From positions 1-58,231 of the forward strand of contig QHXX01000043.1 of the NCBI GenBank assembly GCA_003223135.1: a stretch of 58,231 bases of DNA, written 5' to 3'. Numbering within the stretch: position 1 is the first letter of the stretch; each line of letters opens with the position of its first letter. The stretch is from Acidobacteriota bacterium. GTDB taxonomy: Bacteria > Acidobacteriota > Polarisedimenticolia > Gp22-AA2. Positions 1 to 8,955 of this stretch are shown here, piece after piece. The position numbers and the translations under genes were made by a program. A model generated the notes under the pieces. It made no database searches and was not told the DNA's origin. It saw nothing but the letters and a program-made list of their open reading frames with translations.

Positions 1-360
1 AGAAGCCGGAAGATGGGTGTCCGCGTGCAGGAAGAGCAGGACCTTGCCCGTCGCGGCCCGGGCTCCCATATTCAACTGTGCGGCGCGGCCCGTCCGTGGG
101 CAGGGCACGCAGCGTGCCAACCGGCCGCGCGCGGGCCATGAGCACGTCAGCTGCTGGAACCGGGCGACGGTGCCGTCGGTGCTCCCGCCGTCTGCCAGGA
201 CGACCTCGAACGGGGGGTCATCCCCCTGTCTCTCGAGGCTATACAGAACGCCTGGCATCGCCTGCTCTTCATCGAGCGCCGGGATGACGATGGACAGGGG
301 GAAAGCCGAAACCTTTTCTTGTATATCACTTAGGCCGCCCTTCCGGCGGCGCGAGGTCAT
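1..360 (-). CDS. Family 2 glycosyltransferase (TIGR04283-like), partial, cut by window edge
   Basis: An open frame runs from ATG at 360 leftward off the window, giving 120 residues and no stop. After a short basic N-terminus it reads SIVIPALDEEQ (GT-A fold start), then EVVLADGGSTDGT, then QLNMGARAATGKVLLFLHADTHLP. That order matches the TIGR04283 family ('rSAM/selenodomain-associated transferase 2') of GT2 enzymes; the HAD in LLFLHAD is the DXD-like metal site. The donor and acceptor are unknown. The C-terminal half lies outside the window. The ATG directly abuts the divergent penicillin-binding protein's TTG start. No good ribosome-binding site precedes this ATG (a GGAGG lies about 20 bases upstream), so the exact start is uncertain, but the family assignment is firm. 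Confidence 0.85.
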   Translation of the reverse strand, partial: MTSRRRKGGLSDIQEKVSAFPLSIVIPALDEEQAMPGVLYSLERQGDDPPFEVVLADGGSTDGTVARFQQLTCSWPARGRLARCVPCPRTGRAAQLNMGARAATGKVLLFLHADTHLPAS

Positions 361-3126
361 TTGACCACGAGCTACCGAGACCTCCCGACTCCCGCTGCAC
401 CCGTACCCGCGAGGCCCGGTGCCCCTCCATTCGGAAGGGCCCCGGGAGGCGAGCCTCCCGTCGTGGGTCCGCCAACCGGGGGCCCACCGTCCGGCCCCTC
501 AGGGGGTCCCCCCCCCAGAGTCCCGTTCTGGCGCCAACCGAAGAAGCTCCTGATCATCGCCCTGGCGGCCCTCCTGTTCGCGGCCGGGGCAGGCTCCGTG
601 CTCGGTTACCTCCTGACTTTCGACATCCCCGAGGTCAAGCACCTGCAAGACTGGAAGCCACCGGTCGTCACGACCATCTACAGTGCCGACGGCCAGGTAC
701 TGTACCAGTTCGGCGCGGAGAAGCGGATCGTCGTCGGGCTCGACCAGATCCCGAAGGAGTTCCTCGAGGCCCTGGTCGCGACCGAGGACTCGCATTTCTA
801 TGAGCACTTCGGGGTCGACCCGTGGGGCATCGCCCGGGCCATCATAACGGACATCATCCGCTTCAAGAAGGCGCAGGGCGGCAGCACGATCACGCAACAG
901 CTTGCGCGTTCGCTGTTCCTCAAGCCGGAGAAGACCGTCCGCCGCAAGCTGCAGGAGATGGTCCTGGCCGTGCAGATCGAGAAGGCCTTCACCAAGCAGG
1001 AGATCCTCGGCTTTTACTGCAACCAGGTGTACATGGGCCACGGGCGGTACGGCATCGAAGCCGCGGCGGAATACTACTTCGGCAGGCCAGCCAAGGAGAT
1101 GGCGCTGCCGGAGTCGGCGCTCCTGGCCGGCCTGGTACAGCGCCCCGAGGCGTACTCGCCGTTCCGCGCACCCGACAAGGCCCGCTCGCGCCGTGATCAC
1201 GTCCTGAACCGCATGGTGGAGGAGAACAAGATCTCCCGCGACGTAGCCGACCCGGCGATCGCCTCTCCCGTGATTGTGGCCAAGCTGCCGGAAGAGGACA
1301 ACATCGCGCCGTACTTCGTCGAGGAGGTGCGGCGTTACCTGGATTCCAAGTACGGCGAGGTCACGCTGTACGAGGAGGGCCTGGAGGTCCATACGACGCT
1401 GGATGCGTCGATGCAAAAGGCCGCCAACCAGGCGGTCTTCGAGGGGCTGCGGACGCTCGACAAGCGGCAGGGGTTCCGGCCCATCAAGGAGAACGTCCTG
1501 AAGGATGGGGGCGATCTGGCCACGTTCACGCACGTTACGTGGACGAAACCGCCCTCCGCGGGGCGGCTGCGCTGGGGGGTCGTGACCGAGGTAACGCGCA
1601 AGACCGCCACCGTCAAGCTGGGCGAGTACACGGCGCGCTTCGGGCCGGAGGGGATTGACTGGACGCAGAAATCGATTCCGAACCAGGTGTTGAAGGTGGG
1701 AGATGTCTCGCCGTTCCTGGTCGTGTCGATCGACGAGCCGAAGAAGGAACTCAAGGTCAAGCTCGACCAGGAGCCGCTCGTCGAAGGGGCGCTCCTGGCC
1801 ATCGACCCGGCGACGGGCGAGATCAAGGCGCTGGTCGGCGGCTACGACTTCAACCGCAGCGAGTTCGATCGCTCGATGCAGTCATACCGGCAGGCCGGTT
1901 CAGCCTTCAAGCCGTTCGTGTACACGACCGCGCTGGACTCCGGTAATACACTGGCGGACACGATTTTCGACGAACCGACGGTCTTCGTCGATCCGGCCAC
2001 GGGCGACGAGTACCAGCCGTCGAACTATTACCGCAAGTACTACGGTGTCACGACGCTGCGCGAGGCGATGGAAGAGTCGCGCAATATCGTGGCCGTCAAG
2101 CTCTTGAACCAGGTCGGCTACTCCCGGACGATCGACACGGCCCGCAAGATGGGGATCTCGAGCCCGCTCCGGCCCTACCCGTCCATGGCGCTCGGCACCA
2201 TGGAGGTGTCGCTCATCGACCTGACGACCGCCTACTCCATTTTCCCGAACCAGGGTGTGCGGGTCGAGCCACACTTCATCCGCTACGTCGCCGACCGCGA
2301 CGGGACGATGCGCGAGGAAGCCAAGCCCAAGGTGATCGAAGTGCTGCGCGCGGACATCGCGTATCTCATGACCTACTTGCTCGAGGGGGTGACCGAGAGC
2401 GGCACCGGTGCCCTGGCGGCACGCGAGCTGAATCGGCCGGTGGCCGGCAAGACCGGCACGACGGACGATCTGGCGGACGCCTGGTTCGTGGGCTTCAGCC
2501 CGTCTCTGGTGGCCGGCGTGTGGGTCGGCTTCGATCAGAAGAAGTCCCTCGGCGAGGGTGAGACGGGCGCACGCGCCGCCCTGCCGATCTGGATCGGCTT
2601 CATGAAGGGGGCCCTCAAGGGGAAGCCTGAGGAGTCCTTCCCCCGGCCGGCCAATGTCGTCTACGTTCCGATCGATCGGCGCACGGGCCTGCGCGCCACC
2701 GTCGAGTCGAGCTGCCCGGTGACCTTCCACGAGGCCTTCCTGGAAGGGACCGAGCCGGCCAAGGCCTGCTCGGCAACCGAGCACTTTCGCATCTCGCTCC
2801 CCTACTATCTGCAGCGCTTCGAGGCGACGAGCGACCTGGAGCTGACCCTCGATGCGGAGGCGCTGGTGCGCCTGGTGAGCGAGGGCCAGGGGGACGTCGA
2901 GCTTCAGCCAGGCGGCCGCGAGCTTCTCGTGCACCACGACGGTCAGGACCTGCTGGTCAAGCTCGACATCGACCGAGCCGACCGCAGGCAGGCCGAGGAC
3001 AGCCTCGAGGGCGGCGACGGTCCCGCCGTCGATCCGAAGCCCTCGCCCACGCCGGAGGGCACAGCACCCACCCACTTCGGCGTCGACGGACGACCCGCGA
3101 AGGTCATCCCGATCCACTACGACTGA
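361..3126 (+). CDS. PBP1A-type bifunctional penicillin-binding protein (glycosyltransferase/transpeptidase)
   Basis: A class A penicillin-binding protein of 921 residues that polymerises lipid II and cross-links peptidoglycan on the outer face of the inner membrane. Residues 1-60 are a Pro/Gly-rich cytoplasmic tail, followed by one membrane anchor at about 63-85. The GT51 domain shows EDSHFYEHFGVD (catalytic Glu about 142) and GGSTITQQLAR. An OB-like insert follows at about 390-470. The transpeptidase domain has SAFK (nucleophile Ser about 514), SRN (about 573) and KTGT (about 697). The length is normal for PBP1A. The start is TTG with GAGG four bases upstream; a start further in would cut into the Pro-rich tail only. 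The gene is monocistronic here and convergent with the next gene. Confidence 0.96.
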   Translation: MTTSYRDLPTPAAPVPARPGAPPFGRAPGGEPPVVGPPTGGPPSGPSGGPPPRVPFWRQPKKLLIIALAALLFAAGAGSVLGYLLTFDIPEVKHLQDWKPPVVTTIYSADGQVLYQFGAEKRIVVGLDQIPKEFLEALVATEDSHFYEHFGVDPWGIARAIITDIIRFKKAQGGSTITQQLARSLFLKPEKTVRRKLQEMVLAVQIEKAFTKQEILGFYCNQVYMGHGRYGIEAAAEYYFGRPAKEMALPESALLAGLVQRPEAYSPFRAPDKARSRRDHVLNRMVEENKISRDVADPAIASPVIVAKLPEEDNIAPYFVEEVRRYLDSKYGEVTLYEEGLEVHTTLDASMQKAANQAVFEGLRTLDKRQGFRPIKENVLKDGGDLATFTHVTWTKPPSAGRLRWGVVTEVTRKTATVKLGEYTARFGPEGIDWTQKSIPNQVLKVGDVSPFLVVSIDEPKKELKVKLDQEPLVEGALLAIDPATGEIKALVGGYDFNRSEFDRSMQSYRQAGSAFKPFVYTTALDSGNTLADTIFDEPTVFVDPATGDEYQPSNYYRKYYGVTTLREAMEESRNIVAVKLLNQVGYSRTIDTARKMGISSPLRPYPSMALGTMEVSLIDLTTAYSIFPNQGVRVEPHFIRYVADRDGTMREEAKPKVIEVLRADIAYLMTYLLEGVTESGTGALAARELNRPVAGKTGTTDDLADAWFVGFSPSLVAGVWVGFDQKKSLGEGETGARAALPIWIGFMKGALKGKPEESFPRPANVVYVPIDRRTGLRATVESSCPVTFHEAFLEGTEPAKACSATEHFRISLPYYLQRFEATSDLELTLDAEALVRLVSEGQGDVELQPGGRELLVHHDGQDLLVKLDIDRADRRQAEDSLEGGDGPAVDPKPSPTPEGTAPTHFGVDGRPAKVIPIHYD

Positions 3127-3142
3127 AGTGCGTACGGGCTAG

Positions 3143-4669
3143 CTAGCGCACGCGCGGCTCGGCCAAAAGAACCTGATTGGCCGGCACGCCGCGATCCAGA
3201 AAGGGACTGGAGAGCCGGGCGCACGCGCCGAGGGCGTCAATAAGGACCCTGCAAGTCGCGCCGCTCGTGGCCACCACCCAGACGCGGCTTCTGTGTCCCG
3301 GGCATTGGTCGCGGGCCGCCGTGGCAAGGACGGACGCGTCCTGCCGGTCGAGGCCCTCGTAGTACCACCCGAGGTGATTGGCCGCGTCGGGCGGGAAGGA
3401 GGCCGCCACGAAGCTCGCACGCGCCTGGCGCAGGTGGTATTCCATCGCCGCACGATAGAGACCACAGAAGACAACGCGGTCGTCCGGTCGCAGATTGGGA
3501 GCCAGAGTCGCGGCCATGAGAGGTTCGGGAAAGCGCCTCTGGACGCCGGCGGTATAGCGCAACGAAAGCCCGGCGAGAGCCAGGACCCAGGCGGCCACAA
3601 CCATCCCCAGACGGGCTCCGGGCAATCTTCCCGCGAGCGCTCCGCCGATGATTGCGAGCAGCACCGGCAGGACCAGGATCTCGTAGCGCCCCAGGAGATA
3701 AATCGGCCGCGCCAGAGCGGTATAGAGCGCCGCGGACACAGGGGGAACGGCAGCATACAGCAGGAGCGCCAGGTTCGCGCGGCGGCGCTCGCGCTTCAAG
3801 AGCGGTGCTGTCATGAGCCACAGGAACCAGGCGCCAAACAGAAAGGTTCCAGCGGCCGGCAGCAGCGTCCTGGCCTTTGCCCCGATGTCACCGACGCCGA
3901 TCGCGAAAAGCAGAATCGATCGGAACGGCAGTTGCCACCATGGGATCGTCTGGACCATTCCGATGAACATGTAGGACGGATCGCGGACCTGCGCGACCAA
4001 AATCGGCATCCAGGGCGTGTAGAGCAGCGTGGCCAGAAGCGCCGCGCCGACCCAGCCCCGGAGCCGCTCCCCCGAGTACAGCAGGGCGGCCGCCCCTGCC
4101 GCAGGCAGGACCAAAAGACCCCAGTTGTGCGTGTAGAAGATTGCCGCCAAAAGCAGTGCGTGCGTCACGAGCTGGCGGCGCGTCCCACCCTCCAACCAGG
4201 CCAGCAGTTGATCGGCCGCGAGCGCCGTGAGGAGCGGCACGAGGGTGTACATCCGCGCTTCCTGGGAAAACTGCACCGCCATCGGTGTGGCCGATACCAG
4301 GAAGGCCGCCACGAGGCCCCCCCTCGACCCGGCCGCCCGCCGCGCCAGCTGCGCCGTCGCCGGGACCAGCAGGACGCCGCACAACAGCGAGAAAAGACGC
4401 ACCGCAGCCTGGCCTTCTCCGAAGAGCCGGATCCACGCATGGAGGAGCAGGTAGTAAAGCGGAGGGCCTGTCTCGTCGGCCAGGGAGGGCGCGATGGCTC
4501 GCAGAGGCTGGCGGGCGACCGCGACGGAGTACGCCTCGTCCAACCAGATCGGGTGCCGTGTCAGGCCATGCAGCCGTAGACCTGTCGCCAGGAGGATTGC
4601 TGCGGCGAGGGCCAGGGCCCAAGCATGCCCACGGGCGAAGCGGATGCCTCGTTCCAGGGCGGATCCCAA
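3143..4669 (-). CDS. GT39-like integral membrane glycosyltransferase
   Basis: A 508-residue polytopic protein with roughly ten hydrophobic segments. After the first membrane span comes HPIWLDEAYSVA, which carries the acidic pair (DE) that GT-C enzymes of the PMT/ArnT type place in the first extracytoplasmic loop. ETGPPLYYLLLHAW and SQEARMYTL are also typical of this superfamily. Such enzymes transfer a sugar from a polyprenyl-phosphate carrier to a protein or lipid outside the inner membrane. The substrate cannot be told from the sequence. The gene follows ald by 44 bases on the same strand and is probably the last gene of that transcript; it converges with the penicillin-binding protein gene with a 16-base gap. 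Confidence 0.82.
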   Translation of the reverse strand: MGSALERGIRFARGHAWALALAAAILLATGLRLHGLTRHPIWLDEAYSVAVARQPLRAIAPSLADETGPPLYYLLLHAWIRLFGEGQAAVRLFSLLCGVLLVPATAQLARRAAGSRGGLVAAFLVSATPMAVQFSQEARMYTLVPLLTALAADQLLAWLEGGTRRQLVTHALLLAAIFYTHNWGLLVLPAAGAAALLYSGERLRGWVGAALLATLLYTPWMPILVAQVRDPSYMFIGMVQTIPWWQLPFRSILLFAIGVGDIGAKARTLLPAAGTFLFGAWFLWLMTAPLLKRERRRANLALLLYAAVPPVSAALYTALARPIYLLGRYEILVLPVLLAIIGGALAGRLPGARLGMVVAAWVLALAGLSLRYTAGVQRRFPEPLMAATLAPNLRPDDRVVFCGLYRAAMEYHLRQARASFVAASFPPDAANHLGWYYEGLDRQDASVLATAARDQCPGHRSRVWVVATSGATCRVLIDALGACARLSSPFLDRGVPANQVLLAEPRVR

Positions 4670-4713
4670 GAGGGCCTCCCGATGGGACTCCTCAGGCCTG
4701 CCGCGCTTCGGGG

Positions 4714-5826
4714 CTACAGCAAGCTGTCCAGCGGCACGTAGGGAAGGCCCTGCGAGCGCGCCACGGCCTCGTGCGTCACGCGGCCGTCATGTGTGTTGAC
4801 GCCGGGGCGCAAACTGGCGTCCTCGCGGGCCGCGTCGCGGAAACCGCGCTCGGCGATCTTCAGGACGTAGGGCAGAGTGGCGTTGGTCAGGGCGAAGGTG
4901 GAGGTGCGCGGCACGGCGCCGGGCATGTTGGCCACGCAGTAGTGGGTTACGCCGTCCACCTCGTAGGTCGGCTGCGAGTGGGTGGTCGGCCGCGTGGTCT
5001 CGATGCAGCCGCCCTGGTCCACCGCCACGTCCACGATGACCGCTCCCTTCTTCATCGTGCCGATCATGTCGCGGCTGATCAGGCGCGGGGCGGCGTCGCC
5101 CGGGACCAGGACCGCACCGATCAGGAGGTCGGCGCGGCGCGCCGACTCGGCGATGTATGCGGTCGTCGAGTAAATGGTGACGATCTGGCCGCGGAAGATC
5201 TCGTCCAGGTAGCGCAGGCGCGGCAGGGATCGATCGACGATCGACACGCGGGCGCCGAGGCCGATCGCCATCGTCGCGGCGTTGATGCCGACCGTGCCTC
5301 CGCCCAGGATCACCACGTCGCCCGGCGGCACGCCCGGCACGCCCCCGAGGATGATGCCGCGGCCCCCGAGCGTCTTCTGGAGATAGAAGGCTCCGACCTG
5401 GATCGACATGCGGCCCGCGACCTCGGACATCGGCGTGAGAAGCGGGAGCCCACCGTGAGCGTCGGTGATCGTCTCGTACGCGATGGCGGTGACGCCGGCG
5501 TCGAGCAGCGCCCGTGTCAGGCGTGGCTGCGGGGCGAGGTGCAGGTAGGTGAACAGCACCTGTCCCTTGCGGAGCATCGCGATCTCCTGCTCCTGAGGCT
5601 CCTTGACCTTCAGGATGAGATCGGCGCGCCGGAACACCGCCGCGGCGTCCGAGACGATGACGGCGCCGGCGGACTGGTAGGCCGCGTTGTCGATACCGCT
5701 CCCAAGACCCGCCCCTTCCTGCACGAGGACCGCATGTCCGGCTTGAACGAGCGCGCGAACCCCGGCGGGGACCAGGCTGACCCGGTACTCGTGGTCCTTG
5801 ATTTCCCTGGGAACTCCGACCTGCAT
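4714..5826 (-). CDS. ald: Alanine dehydrogenase
   Basis: A 370-residue NAD-dependent L-alanine dehydrogenase (alanine to pyruvate plus ammonia). It opens with [20 protein letters not shown], containing the substrate-binding Arg. It then has LKVKEP (substrate Lys), YLHLAPQP (catalytic His about 96), the Rossmann stretch [10 protein letters not shown] and VDVAVDQGG (catalytic Asp about 270). The length is that of the family. I start it at the ATG at 5826, because a longer open frame upstream has no family similarity and GAGG precedes this ATG. The start lies inside the 3' end of the aldehyde dehydrogenase gene (43-base overlap), so the two are co-transcribed and probably coupled. Together they could oxidise an amino-acid-derived semialdehyde and recycle the amino group; this is inference. 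Confidence 0.95.
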   Translation of the reverse strand: MQVGVPREIKDHEYRVSLVPAGVRALVQAGHAVLVQEGAGLGSGIDNAAYQSAGAVIVSDAAAVFRRADLILKVKEPQEQEIAMLRKGQVLFTYLHLAPQPRLTRALLDAGVTAIAYETITDAHGGLPLLTPMSEVAGRMSIQVGAFYLQKTLGGRGIILGGVPGVPPGDVVILGGGTVGINAATMAIGLGARVSIVDRSLPRLRYLDEIFRGQIVTIYSTTAYIAESARRADLLIGAVLVPGDAAPRLISRDMIGTMKKGAVIVDVAVDQGGCIETTRPTTHSQPTYEVDGVTHYCVANMPGAVPRTSTFALTNATLPYVLKIAERGFRDAAREDASLRPGVNTHDGRVTHEAVARSQGLPYVPLDSLL

Positions 5827-5867
5827 ACCGAAGCCTCGGCCTGCCCCGGCGGCCCGACCGCCGCCTC

Positions 5868-7190
5868 TCAATTGTTGTCGATCTGGGCCTTTTGCAGCTT
5901 GCCGGAGTAATCCACGTACACGGTCTTCCACTCGGAAAAGACTTCGATCGCGGTGTGCGCCGCGCCCTCGCGGTGACCGTTGCCGCTGCGGCGCGTTCCC
6001 CCGAACGGCAGGTGGGTCTCGGCGCCGATGGTCGACGAGTTGACATAGGTGATCCCGGTCTCCAGCTCGCGCACCGCCACGAACGCCTTGTTCAGATCCT
6101 GAGTGTAGATCGAGGACGACAGCCCATACAGGGTGTCGTTGGCGATCTCCAGGGCGTCGTCCAGGCTGTCGGCCGCCAGGATGCAGACGACCGGACCGAA
6201 GATCTCCTCTCGGGCGATACGCATCGCGCGGGTCACACCGGCGAAAACCTTGAGCACGGAGGCCCGCTCGACCAGGCGATCGACGAACTCTTTGTGGACT
6301 TTTTTGTGCACGATAATCCGGCTGGTGGCTGTGCAGCGCTGCCCGGTCGTCGCGAAGGCACCCCAGAGCGCGCCGTCCACCGCCAGATCGAGGCGTGCGT
6401 CGTCCAAGACGATCATGGCGTTCTTCCCGCCCATTTCGAGCGACACGCGCTTGTAGGAATCGGCGCAGGCGAGGTTGACCTGCCGGCTAGTCTCGGACGA
6501 ACCGGTGAACGAGACGAGGGACACTCCCGGGTGGCGCGTCAGCGGCGCGCCGACGGCTTCGCCTCCCCCGGTCACGTAATTCACCACGCCGCGCGGTATC
6601 CCCACTTCCTGGCACACCTTCACCAGGTGATAGCAGGAGAGCGGAGCGTCGGAGGCGGGTTTGATGACGACCGTGTTCCCGCACACCAGGGCCGGGATCA
6701 GCTTCCAGGAAGGGATGGCCATCGGGAAATTCCAGGGCGTGATCAGGCCGCAGACACCGACCGGCATCCGCAGGGACGAGCAGGACTTGTTCGGCAGCTC
6801 GGAAGGAGTGGTGAAGCCGAACATCCGTCGCCCCTCTCCCGCGATGTAGTAGCAGACGTCGATCGCTTCCTGCACGTCGCCTCTGGCTTCTTTGAGCGTT
6901 TTGCCCATGTCCCGCGTCATCTCGCGGGCATACTCCTCCTTGCGCTTCAAGAGGATTTCACCCATGCGAAAGAGAGACTCGGCCCGCTTCGGGGCGGGAA
7001 CTTGCCGCCAGCGGCGGTGGGCCCGGCGTGCGGCTTCGACGGCCGCTTCGACGTCAGCCTGGGAGGAGCGCTGGAATGTACCGATGACCTCGCTCCGATC
7101 GGCCGGATTGCGATCCTCGAACGTCTCGCGGGCCGCGCACTCCACCCACTCGCCGTCTATGAAATTTCGGTAGCTTTTCGGCTCGGCCAT
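5868..7190 (-). CDS. NAD(P)-dependent aldehyde dehydrogenase with an internal gap
   Basis: A 440-residue member of the aldehyde dehydrogenase superfamily, resembling alpha-ketoglutarate-semialdehyde or succinate-semialdehyde dehydrogenases. It begins [12 protein letters not shown] and contains [33 protein letters not shown] (general base Glu about 252), [11 protein letters not shown] (catalytic Cys about 286) and EEIFGPVV. Odd feature: at residues about 313-318 the text goes straight from ASVLKV to [11 protein letters not shown]. In relatives about 60 residues (GDP...VGPLI... to ...APTVFA) lie between these two points, and the total is short by the same amount. The frame is kept, so this is an in-frame deletion at about 6242-6252, real or an assembly fault. 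Activity is doubtful. GGGAG lies five bases before the ATG. Confidence 0.85.
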   Translation of the reverse strand: MAEPKSYRNFIDGEWVECAARETFEDRNPADRSEVIGTFQRSSQADVEAAVEAARRAHRRWRQVPAPKRAESLFRMGEILLKRKEEYAREMTRDMGKTLKEARGDVQEAIDVCYYIAGEGRRMFGFTTPSELPNKSCSSLRMPVGVCGLITPWNFPMAIPSWKLIPALVCGNTVVIKPASDAPLSCYHLVKVCQEVGIPRGVVNYVTGGGEAVGAPLTRHPGVSLVSFTGSSETSRQVNLACADSYKRVSLEMGGKNAMIVLDDARLDLAVDGALWGAFATTGQRCTATSRIIVHKKVHKEFVDRLVERASVLKVFAGVTRAMRIAREEIFGPVVCILAADSLDDALEIANDTLYGLSSSIYTQDLNKAFVAVRELETGITYVNSSTIGAETHLPFGGTRRSGNGHREGAAHTAIEVFSEWKTVYVDYSGKLQKAQIDNN

Positions 7191-7268
7191 TCCGCTCCCT
7201 ATCCGGGAGAAGGGACGATGACGAAAAAGTCCTTTACTTCCTATTTGATGGGGCTTGACGGGGCGGTG

Positions 7269-7297
7269 ATGCTAGCAGACGTGCCAGTCGCTGTCAA
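7269..7297 (-). promoter_or_regulatory. Sigma70-type promoter for the aldehyde dehydrogenase/ald transcript
   Basis: Read on the minus strand, TTGACA (7297-7292) is followed after exactly 17 bases by TAGCAT (7274-7269). The first element is full consensus and the second matches four of six positions. It points to the aldehyde dehydrogenase ATG about 70 bases downstream and lies in the short gap after the small TPR gene. Confidence 0.6.
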
Positions 7298-7364
7298 GAA
7301 AACAGCCTTGGACCGCCATGGAAAGCGACGGGTTCTCCAGGGTCGTCCCGGATCACCATTGGCA

Positions 7365-7667
7365 TCAGGCGGTCGCTTCGCGAGCGAAACGCGCGCGGAT
7401 CCGCCGGGCAACCTCGAGACAGGCGTCGGCGCGCCGAAGGTCTTTCATCCGGTCGAAGACGATGGACAGACCGGCCCAGGCGTCCATACAGTCGAGGTCG
7501 GTCTCGAGGGATCGCTGGAAACACTGCAGGGCTCCGACCAGGTCGCCCCGTTGGGCGCAGAGCGTGCCCTGACGAGCCCATAGGACCGCCCCTCCATCGC
7601 CGCCGGCCAGCGTGCCGAGCGGATCGAACTCGTAGGCAGTCTTGGGTCTTCCTACGCTCTTCAGCAT
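7365..7667 (-). CDS. Small TPR-repeat protein
   Basis: A 100-residue protein. I choose the ATG at 7667 because CAGGAG lies seven bases upstream and the longer open frame has no coherent sequence before it. About two tetratricopeptide repeats are visible: AVLWARQGTLCAQRGDLVGALQCFQRSL, then CMDAWAGLSIVFDRMKDLRRADACLEVARRI. There is no signal peptide or membrane segment, so it is probably a cytoplasmic adaptor; no specific function can be given. It stands alone, with about 500 gene-free bases upstream that contain a long inverted repeat. Confidence 0.6.
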   Translation of the reverse strand: MLKSVGRPKTAYEFDPLGTLAGGDGGAVLWARQGTLCAQRGDLVGALQCFQRSLETDLDCMDAWAGLSIVFDRMKDLRRADACLEVARRIRARFAREATA

Positions 7668-7745
7668 CGAAAACTCCTGTCGGAGCCGCGCGCATCCATG
7701 GGTTCTGTGACGAAGTCGAGGATCAACGCGTCCATTCCGTTCTGC

Positions 7746-7847
7746 CCCCGGCAGCCGGTATCGTTGAGCTCTCTGCCATCTGCGAAAGAGGGGGGAAAGG
7801 AAATTGGGTTGGAGGGGTATTGAGGTTTGGGGCACCGGCTGCCGGGG
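7746..7847. repeat. 14-bp perfect inverted repeat flanking a purine-rich spacer
   Basis: CCCCGGCAGCCGGT (7746-7759) and ACCGGCTGCCGGGG (7834-7847) are exact reverse complements, 74 bases apart. Each arm contains an odd palindrome (CCGGC-A/T-GCCGG), so the arms could also be two copies of an operator. The spacer has an unusual purine tract on the plus strand with runs of six, three, four and four G. This is the main feature of the otherwise gene-free stretch 7668-8169. It lies upstream of the small TPR gene and could be its leader or control region, or a degenerate small mobile element. Confidence 0.6.
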
Positions 7848-8020
7848 TAACTTGCTGTGTTCAGCATTCGATTTCCTGCAATGAGTTCGGTCGTTAGAGA
7901 CGATCGACGTCACTCTGGGAAAGCAATCTTCGTGCCGGTCGCCCACCCGAGCTTCGACTGCGACACTGACGCCATCTCAAGTCCTTGTATTTCAATCGCT
8001 TATTCGGAATCTGGACCGCT

Positions 8021-8039
8021 CCTGATCGGGGTGATCAGG
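8021..8039. other. Small perfect hairpin in gene-free stretch
   Basis: CCTGATC (8021-8027), loop GGGGT, GATCAGG (8033-8039). A perfect seven-base stem without a T tract on either side, so not a canonical terminator. It lies about 130 bases past the stop of the Nudix gene and could mark the end of that transcript or be an operator. Apart from this hairpin and the inverted repeat, I see nothing in 7668-8169. Confidence 0.3.
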
Positions 8040-8169
8040 GTTCGAGGTTGTCCTGTTCCAACGGCGTTTTGACGCAGGGCCGCGTCGAGCGGACGTTCTC
8101 CTTTGTTTCCAGCGTTTTGGTAACCGTCAGACCAATGAATGGCGCGGCGGTGGTGTGACACCTCATGCG

Positions 8170-8955
8170 TCAAAAGTGGGCATCGAACGTCCGCCGGCGG
8201 ACGGTTGCTCGGCGCGCTCGGGAGGTTCTCCCTCGTAGAACGAGAAGAAGGCGGGACACTCCTATTTCCAGCTTCGGATCTTCGATCAGGCCTGCTCGGC
8301 ACATGAATAACAGGCGAGTTGCTTCGATCGCGATTGTCCCCGCATCCGCCTCATTCACCGAGCCGTCGCCCTGTGGCTCGAGCGCATGTGCCGGGTCGAT
8401 TTCGAAGGCCCGAAGGTGAACCTTCTCGGTCGACTGGCCGTGCGAGGGGAAGAACCCCGCTCCAAGCCCGAGAATGGGCTTCGGAAGCGCCCTCAAGCCG
8501 GTTTCTTCCATGAGCTCCTGGCGCGCGCGGGCGGTAATTCCGCTCATACCGCGGTCACCCGGTTCCAGACTGCCGGCGACCGCCTCGATCACGGAGGTGT
8601 ACCGACGCCGGTCGCGCACTGGAAGCGCCAGCCTGGAGCGCCTGTGGAGTCCGGGACGGAACCCAATCTTGCACACCACCATCAATCGGCGTCCCCGCGG
8701 CTGGAAGTAGAACGGCAGAATGGCCACCGCGTCGACTCCGCGGCGGTGAAGAACCTCGAACCGGTAGAACGCGGAGACACCACCATCGCGGTACAGGTTC
8801 TTCGCCCGGAAGCGCTCGAGGGTCAGGAACCCCGGCCCCGACGCCGGCAGCCGCTCGACGATCCTGACTCCCGTAACCCGGCGCTGCCGCCGAATCACGA
8901 CGATCCCGCGTCCCGTGATGCGTCCTCTCGGTCCCATTCGCACCCGTGCCTTCAT
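8170..8955 (-). CDS. Nudix hydrolase, probably acting on a nucleoside diphosphate linked to NAD metabolism
   Basis: A 261-residue protein. The central part has a Nudix-box pattern: IEAVAGSLEPGD followed, after a linker, by ARARQELMEETGL. The usual RE before UXEE is QE here, so the box is slightly off consensus. ADP-sugar pyrophosphatases of this size have the same layout, with an N-terminal beta domain and an AGSLE metal-binding turn. The start overlaps the end of the nicotinate phosphoribosyltransferase gene by four bases (ATGA), which suggests coupled translation and a role in dinucleotide or ADP-ribose turnover. The substrate is inferred from context only. The Arg-rich C-terminus is unremarkable for this base composition. 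Last gene of its operon. Confidence 0.75.
   Translation of the reverse strand: MKARVRMGPRGRITGRGIVVIRRQRRVTGVRIVERLPASGPGFLTLERFRAKNLYRDGGVSAFYRFEVLHRRGVDAVAILPFYFQPRGRRLMVVCKIGFRPGLHRRSRLALPVRDRRRYTSVIEAVAGSLEPGDRGMSGITARARQELMEETGLRALPKPILGLGAGFFPSHGQSTEKVHLRAFEIDPAHALEPQGDGSVNEADAGTIAIEATRLLFMCRAGLIEDPKLEIGVSRLLLVLRGRTSRARRATVRRRTFDAHF

Noticed and set aside
4285-5910. Open frame of 541 codons on the plus strand opposite GT39 and ald
   Set aside because: Crosses two clear minus-strand genes and has no family features.
8021-8060. Sequence with a GGTTCGAG-like T-loop, suggesting a tRNA
   Set aside because: The flanking bases do not form the five-base T stem and no acceptor or anticodon stem can be drawn.
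7857-8072. 71-codon plus-strand frame in the gene-free stretch
   Set aside because: No ribosome-binding site, no domain, and composition not like neighbouring genes.
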